From contig JAJEKV010000079.1 of NCBI GenBank assembly GCA_021234155.1, positions 2,114,789-2,178,788 on the forward strand: DNA of 64,000 bases, read 5' to 3'. Position numbers and translations under genes: made by a program. This stretch comes from Isoetes taiwanensis. Its lineage: Eukaryota > Streptophyta > Lycopodiopsida > Isoetales > Isoetaceae. Below are positions 58,386-64,000 of the stretch, in pieces. Under the pieces are notes generated by a model. It ran no database searches, was not told where the DNA came from, and saw nothing but the letters and a program-made list of their open reading frames with translations. Positions within the stretch are counted from its first letter, which is position 1, and each line of letters begins with the position of its first letter.

Positions 58386-59460
58386 TTAGGCACCTTTGCC
58401 ATCTGGAAAGACTTTAAGAAGAAATCTTCGATTGGGATATGCTGAATTCCCGAGCAACATTGGTGGAATTGTGAACTGAGACTCTAACAATAGTAATTCT
58501 ACCAACAACTGAGACTCTGACAATATTAATTCTACTAAGAATGGTGTTCTTGATTGTTGCTGCAGAGATGATCCGGCAAAGATTCAGGTAATGGAATGAT
58601 TGATTCAATTAGTTTGAGATAAGAAAAATCACTAGATCATCCACCAGATAGTAGGGAAACAATTTTGATTTACGATGATGATGATGATGATAACGGTTCT
58701 GGAGCAGAAACATTTGCCAGAATCTATCGATATTGTGAAGTCTCCTTCAACCCCTATGCAGGACTGCGAAAAAAAATAAGGTTCCTTTGCAAACCCGGCT
58801 CATATGAGTGCCTCCAGAACCTGACTGCTGCTATAACTGACCTAACATAGGAGCTAAGGAGCTCAACTGGGAGATAATTCGACCATTTGACACTCATCAC
58901 GTATAGTGTGCCACCTCTTATCCTGTGCATTAAATTATTGCCAATTGTAAGCAAGTGCCAAGATAAAAAAACTCCAATTTTAACAGTCCTGATTAAAAGT
59001 CCTGATTTTCGCATCTTCCTTGCAACTCCCCACCCACAATAGAGGGCCGGAATTTTCCCTTCCCGTTTCATCCGATGGTTCAACACATGGTTCATGCCAC
59101 CATCTATGACTATGCATCACCATCAAATGACCCATCCATGCCTCCCGATGACTTGTCATGATCTGGACCATTGCTTCTGTAGAAAATGGTAGGGATTCGA
59201 ATGCCCATCCAGGGGCATGCATATATGGGATGTGGATGGGGTGGCATAAGATATCCCTCTGGTTCTCCATCCCTCTGGCTGGAACAGAGTTGGACAATAA
59301 CTCCTCCTTCACCAATGTCCCCCAATTCGATTTTGGGGCAAATTGGGGCGTTTGGGTGTCCCAAGTTAGCAGTTTTGCCTTGCCCAATTGATTTGGGCAA
59401 GGTGGCAAGCCTTTTTAATATTGGGTTAAGCCCTAAATTCGAATTAGGGTTTAGGGTTCC
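58386..59460. other. no recognised gene
   Basis: Overlapping frames on both strands at 59.0-59.4 kb have no family resemblance. Confidence 0.4.
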
Positions 59461-59625
59461 ACTTTAATAATTAATAATTTACATAGCTAACCTTAGCTTA
59501 TGATTAATTAATGCACCATTAATTGTTCATAGTGACGTGTCGTGTATTTATACCCAAAAGACATATAAATATGTGGAATGTCACATTCTCTCCACCTTAA
59601 AAATGATGATGTCCTCAGAGGTAAC
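59461..59625 (-). mobile_element. gypsy-type retrotransposon 3' junction (pol end, polypurine tract, LTR start)
   Basis: The minus strand reads GAGGACATCATC, TTTTTAAGGTGGAGAGAA and then TGTGACATTCC (LTR start at 59,585). Pol coding ends EDIIIFKVERM before a purine-rich tract, typical of plant Ty3/gypsy elements. The LTR's far end is not clear. Confidence 0.5.
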
Positions 59626-60336
59626 GCGAGATTATAAGTCACATAGAAGTTGTCATGTTCAAAGTGATCAAGTTTGAAATGATGTGTAATGTGCAATTCA
59701 TAACTCTGCGAGAATTGAATGGTAATTAACGTTATGTGGAAGGGAACATAAGGAGTTATGTTGTCCACGGCATTGGCGTTAGGTGGTTAAGTACAAGGAA
59801 AGTTAAATTAAGGAAAATTGAACGGATTTAAGTAGGTGATATAAAAGATACATATAGATCGTACAGGATCATCATTTAGGACAGTAGTGGGTCCAAAATC
59901 AACACTGTATATAGATATAATGCATAAGCAGGCACAACATTGGTCCTCGGTGGACCGTAGCCTATAGGGCCTAGTAGGGCAACTAGAAAACACATATCAC
60001 AACAAGAACATGGGCCCGTAATGGCCCTTAAGAAAAAAACTACAGGCGCCAAAATAAGCGCTTCTGTCCTGCAGAATCACAAGATATCAATATTTACAAA
60101 ATAATTTATATGTTGTGGTCGAAGGGACCACCCCCCTTGAAGAAGAAAAATGAAGAAGGGGAAAAATGCCTAAGGCTCGTCATTTGTCTCGGCGTAAGGA
60201 CTTAAGCAAGCTGTGAGACCAGTAACATGTAATGAACAAGGAACAAGAGACGCATCCATGAAGAGAGCCCAAAGTACCTAAACTACATCTCTTATTCCAA
60301 GTTAACAAAAATGTACAAAATTGTGGCCTTTTGTCC

Positions 60337-60460
60337 ATGTAAAAAGACATGAACCAAAAGACACGTACAATAATACTGTACAAATACATGTATAAATATA
60401 TATATCTTTTTGTCCTAAGGTTCCTTACATCCTCTCCGACTTAAAAAGGACAATGTCCTC
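60337..60460 (-). mobile_element. gypsy-type 3' junction, copy with a direct duplicate at 63.87 kb
   Basis: The minus strand ends the coding part with EDIVLFKSERM and a purine tract; the LTR starts TGTAAGGAACCTTAGGAC at 60,429. About 124 bp are nearly identical to 63,874-64,000 in the same orientation. Confidence 0.55.
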
Positions 60461-60827
60461 ATTGTCAGTCCATGTCTTCAAGTCTGAAGAGTTCCCAAGA
60501 GTTCGTCTAGAATCTCAGGATAAGCATCTTTGGGTGCTTTTTTTTTTTACCTACTCAATTTCGCGACGCTCCAACACCGGCTCAGCACCTATTTTCAGCA
60601 TTTGCTCGTGACGTGAAGGATGCCCTTCATCATTTTTGAAGGACGCCCTTCATCATTTTTGCAGGGTGTGCAGGCCTGCGCGCGAAAACTTTTCGCAGGC
60701 AGAATTGATTAGATGTAGGGTGCTAGGGATTCTCGATTCCTGATCATTTCAATTTTGAAGCTTGATTGAAAGTGTAATTGGGAATTTCGGTTTATTCTGC
60801 TACTCTTACGAATTCCAGCATCTAGCT

Positions 60828-63814
60828 ATGGCGCTCAAGTCCGGCGAGGTAAAAATCCCTCTATTTCTCATGCTTTTTTCTTTATCTACTCATATTGAAC
60901 TAAAAAAACACTGTTTGATGTTATCAGAAACTGCTTCAATAGTTAAAAATCCTGTGGATCACGAGAGGACAAAGCACATTGAGCTTAACATTCATTTTAT
61001 CAGAGATTTGGCTGAGAAAAATTATATTCAAATGAGTTATATTCAGACTGACAAACAGGTTGCAGATATTTTTACAAAGGCATTATCAGTTGGAAAGTTT
61101 GTGCAACATAGGAACAGTTTGAAAGTTACTTGAGTAAGTAAGATTGAAGTTGTGTTGAAGCTGTGTTGCAGTCATTGTAGAAGTTGCAGACATTCTTGCA
61201 ATCATTGGAGAAGTTGCAGACATTGAGACAGTATTTTATGCACTTGAAAACATACTGCAGCAGACAGGTTTTAAATTCAACAGGAATTCTTTACAAGGAT
61301 ACATATTTATATGGTGAAGGAGGAATGTTGGGATTCACCATATAAATTATGCTAGTCAGACTGTGTGAAGACCAAACCTAGCATTAACCTGTGTAAAATA
61401 CAGTCTTACCCTAATGGTGTCGAAAATGCCTAAGGGTTGTATATGATGTAAATATAAAGGTTTAACAACCATTGAGTTAATGGTTAATGGTTGGTCTCTT
61501 AATTTTTGGAGCCAACCGAACATTTAAATTAGAAGGAAAACAGGTGGCCCGGATCCTGCTCCAAAACCGTCGTGATCATGAACAAATAGGCAGAAGCAGC
61601 TACAGGATTTATATACAGTGAATTTGCAGTGATCGGCTGGGGTCGTAATGATCTAATACATCCATTAGATCATGAATAACTTGCTCGAATTTGCTACAGT
61701 GTATCGGATTATCTCAAATGAACAGTAACCATTGTTGAGATATTTCGACCATTGGAATTTGGAAATGTTTTATTGAAAACATATTTGTGAAGGAGAATTT
61801 GAACCATTGAAATAGCATTGGTGATTTGTTCACTAAGTTATTTAGAGTTGTGTGTTGAAATTAGAACAATTGCATAGATTATTCTGCTTGTTTGGCTTAA
61901 ATCTAACAATCAGGAACTGCTTTTGGCAAGAACTGAGTACGAATTTCACACAAACAGAGGTTTGTATAATGAAGGGAAGAAGCCAAAGGATTTGAAGGCC
62001 AAGGATGTTTCCGACCGTGATTTTCTTGATGTCTGGCAGTGCCCACTTCGGAAAGGAAAAATAAACTTAAAATTTGTTAGGCCCCGGTTCGCCACTGTGC
62101 TATAACTATAACTATAACTATAATTTATTGATCACGCCATTTTGAGACCCAACAAGGATCTATATGGCAATATGTACATATCATACATCATAAGCATTTT
62201 CGAACACAATTAATGTTCATGAGCTACTTCCATCTCCTGCATATAATCATAAAATGCAATTATCTCTGTTCTTTCCTTGTATACCTTTTTGATGTAGGCG
62301 CTCAGTTTCCTTGGTTGAACTTCCATAAGCTCTCGCAAGCTATTGCATGTAATTCTAAAGTCCCCCCGAATATCCTCATATGCAGGACATTCAATGAAAG
62401 CATGTATCTCATCTTCAATTTGTACCAAACAGCACGGACAAAGGCGGTATTCCCGTGGAATACGATGCCACCTACCTACTTCAATGACTAAATGGTGCGA
62501 TGACAGTCTCAGTTGCGAAATCAATTGCCGCTCTTTAACACTTAAGTCTGCTTGCATGTATGATTGCTCAGAGTCCCCTACAATAGCATTAAACTCAGAT
62601 CTATAAAATATCGCTTTTATCTCTTCTCCAGGTGTCAAGTGCCAGTATTTATTGACAAATTTTTCTCCAACAGAGCCCCTTATATCAGAAAATTTATCCG
62701 GCCAACTATGGGGAGTAATCCCCCAAGCTGCTACCAGCCACCTTCCTTGAGCATTGACATATGTAAAGCTCGTTTAGGGAGTCTATCTGAGTCCATATTC
62801 AGCACTCTATTTAAATAATGCAGTGTTTGACTAAGTGCTTCAGCTTCTATGGGCATAAACCCGACCTCAGCCAACATCATTTTGTATGGTGTCTGGATTT
62901 TAACACCAAGCTCGAATGCCAGAAATTGTTTTTGCACCCTTTCAATGCAAGCCCATCCCGATTTTGACAACCCTGGAGCCCAAACTGGGCAGCCATACAA
63001 CATGACTGGCTTCACCAAAACACCAAATAGCAATTTCTTAAGATTCCAGTGTTCAAAATTCCTTTCCTTACAGATACGCATCATGCCATACAATGCTCGG
63101 AATCCACCAACATGCCTTTTGGTAGCGGCCAAATTCCATTTATAATTGCCGCCTACCTCAACTCCTAGATACTTATATGCTTTCACTACCTCCAAAGGTT
63201 CTCCATCTAGCACACATATAGGAGATTCTGTAGTCCCAAAACCTATTACTTTGGTCTTCTCCTTATTAATATACATGCCACGAGCTGTGCAAAATGCTTG
63301 CAAGGCATCCAGGTGCGTTTGTAGACCTTCTATTGTTCTTGATATGAGAACAATATCATCAGCAAAAAGGAGCAACTGACCAATATATCCATGAAGATCT
63401 ATACCAATGCCTCCGTGGGAATATAACCACTGCTCTACCTCATCTATAAATAATCCAAACAACAATGGAGAGCATGGGCAGCCTTGCTTTACCCCTACTG
63501 TGCTATGGATCTTATGCTTTTTATCAAATGGGAAGGAAAGCTCCACAAGGACACGCTGATACAAACATGTTACTGCCTCTTGTAACTCTGTTGGAACTCC
63601 CAAGAATTCCATTCTGTATGACCTGCTGGAAAGAATCTATCAGAAAAGCAAGCCTACCAACAATGAGGTTAGGGTAACCTTTGCTCGAGCTTTTGCTTGG
63701 AGTAATACCCAACGAGCTTTGTCAAACCCTGGGCAATTCAAAGTAAACTGGGCTAGTTTTGCTGCAGAAGCTTATCGAACATCTGGGGGAGACCAGCAGC
63801 TACTGTTTGAATAG
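60828..63814 (+). CDS. three-part gene of unknown function, split by a copia end and a LINE
   Basis: Exon 1 60,828-60,848 encodes MALKSGE and stops at GTAAAA in phase 0. Exon 2 starts at 61,914 after ATCAG and reads ELLLARTEYEFHTNRGLYNE, then DVWQCPLRKGKINLKFVRPR, to 62,101. A LINE occupies 62,102-63,613. Coding resumes at about 63,614 in a compatible frame, YDLLERIYQKSKPTNNEVRV, FARAFAWSNTQRALSNPG and AEAYRTSGGDQQLLFE, with TAG at 63,812-63,814. The joined product would be about 135 residues. I do not know the family. The intron contains a copia 3' end whose LTR stops six bases before exon 2. Confidence 0.5.
60900..61325 (+). pseudogene. Ty1/copia RNase H C-terminus
   Basis: The frame gives NPVDHERTKHIELNIHFIRD and then TDKQVADIFTKALSVGKF, the diagnostic end of copia pol (usually 'HERTKHIEIDCHFIRD ... 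ADIFTKAL'). It is 5' truncated, followed by about 190 bp of 3' untranslated region and a GAAGGAGGAA polypurine tract. Confidence 0.88.
61326..61908 (+). mobile_element. copia 3' LTR
   Basis: Begins TGTTGGGATTCACC directly after the polypurine tract and ends ATCTAACA, giving TGTTGG/CTAACA-type inverted ends. About 583 bp. It sits in intron 1 of the gene at 60.8-63.8 kb. Confidence 0.75.
62102..63613 (-). mobile_element. LINE (same family as 29.2-31.3 kb), 5' truncated
   Basis: Minus strand from 63,612: MEFLGVPTELQEAVTCLYQR, STVGVKQGCPCSPLLFGLFI, catalytic LLFADDIVLISRT, YKYLGVEVGG and MLYGCPVWAPGL, then (frameshift near 62,640-62,730) GRWHRIPREYRLCPCCLVQI and HAFIECPAYEDI. The 3' end carries a (TTATAG)n tail at 62,102-62,122. 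The catalytic box is intact, but the N-terminal part is missing. It interrupts a plus-strand exon. Confidence 0.9.
62731..63612 (-). pseudogene. LINE reverse transcriptase palm and thumb region
   Basis: 293 codons, including QGCPCSPLLFGLFIDEVEQW near residue 45 and the FADD box near residue 88. N-terminal fingers and endonuclease are absent because of 5' truncation. Confidence 0.88.
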
Positions 63815-63873
63815 CAATGCTATTTTAGATCACTTGGGTAAGCTTGCTGAAATGAAGAGAGATGCAGAGGAGT

Positions 63874-64000
63874 CCATGTGAAAAGACATGAACCAAAAGA
63901 CACGTACAAAAATACTGTACAAATACATGTATAAATGTATATGTCTTTTTGTCCTAAGGTTCCTTACATTCTCTCCGACTTAAAAAAGACAATGTCCTCA
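63874..64000 (-). mobile_element. gypsy-type 3' junction, duplicate of 60,337-60,460
   Basis: Same text as at 60.34-60.46 kb with few changes. The LTR starts at 63,968 on the minus strand and the pol end reads EDIVFFKSERM. Cut by the window edge. Confidence 0.55.

Overview
The window looks like nuclear DNA of a land plant with a large, repeat-rich genome. The evidence is GT-AG introns, fragments of plant genes (neutral/alkaline invertase, PPR proteins, the mismatch-repair gene MSH3), plant L1-type LINEs, copia and gypsy LTR remnants, a PIF/Harbinger remnant and Helitron-like ends. The PPR wording and the DUF7869-like gene suggest a fern or other seed-free plant, but that is inference. Most coding sequence is broken. 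Exon boundaries are read by eye from splice consensus and reading phase.

The main discovery candidate is at 27,092-37,994. It is a 10.9-kb element with 29-bp terminal inverted repeats (one mismatch) and a 4-bp target duplication, AGTT. Removing the element and one AGTT rejoins, in frame, a minus-strand exon that lies on both sides, so I regard the boundaries as well supported. The element has two divergent genes. The minus-strand gene (27.49-33.03 kb) is a DUF7869-like candidate transposase with a proline-rich N-terminus. The plus-strand gene (33.42-37.2 kb) has about seven exons and encodes a ParB-like domain followed by a permuted (beta-class) DNA methyltransferase with motif IV DIPYGF. The promoter gap, the four longer introns and the 3' flank of the methyltransferase gene hold at least 19 exact copies of the palindrome TATAAATTTATA, usually inside GGTATAAATTTATACC. 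None was seen in exons or in the two short introns, and several runs are spaced 28-32 nt apart. This pairs a ParB-like/methyltransferase protein with a dense set of 16-bp palindromes on a eukaryotic mobile element.

The same protein family occurs twice more, both on the minus strand: a methyltransferase C-terminal half at 4.0-5.0 kb and a ParB-plus-linker portion at 13.4-15.1 kb.

Layout: 0-2 kb, invertase and PPR fragments; 2-5.5 kb, two Helitron 3' ends around methyltransferase copy A; 5.5-13.3 kb, simple and palindromic repeats; 13.4-15.1 kb, copy B; 15-21 kb, mostly noncoding with small repeats and exon-like scraps; 21.3-38.3 kb, a minus-strand gene of unknown function split by an L1 LINE and by the 10.9-kb element, which itself contains a GC-rich LINE; 38.9-40.2 kb, MSH3 pieces; 40.5-41.2 kb, an unknown two-exon fragment; 41.2-42.4 and 55.9-56.6 kb, SINE-like units sharing a 3' hairpin with the LINE at 31.2 kb; 45.7-46.5 kb, a PPR pseudogene; 49.3-50.3 kb, an L1 copy with an inverted 5' part; 53.0-54.0 kb, a tandem repeat of about 370 bp; 58.1 kb, Harbinger; 59.5-64 kb, gypsy ends and an unknown gene split by a copia 3' end and a LINE.
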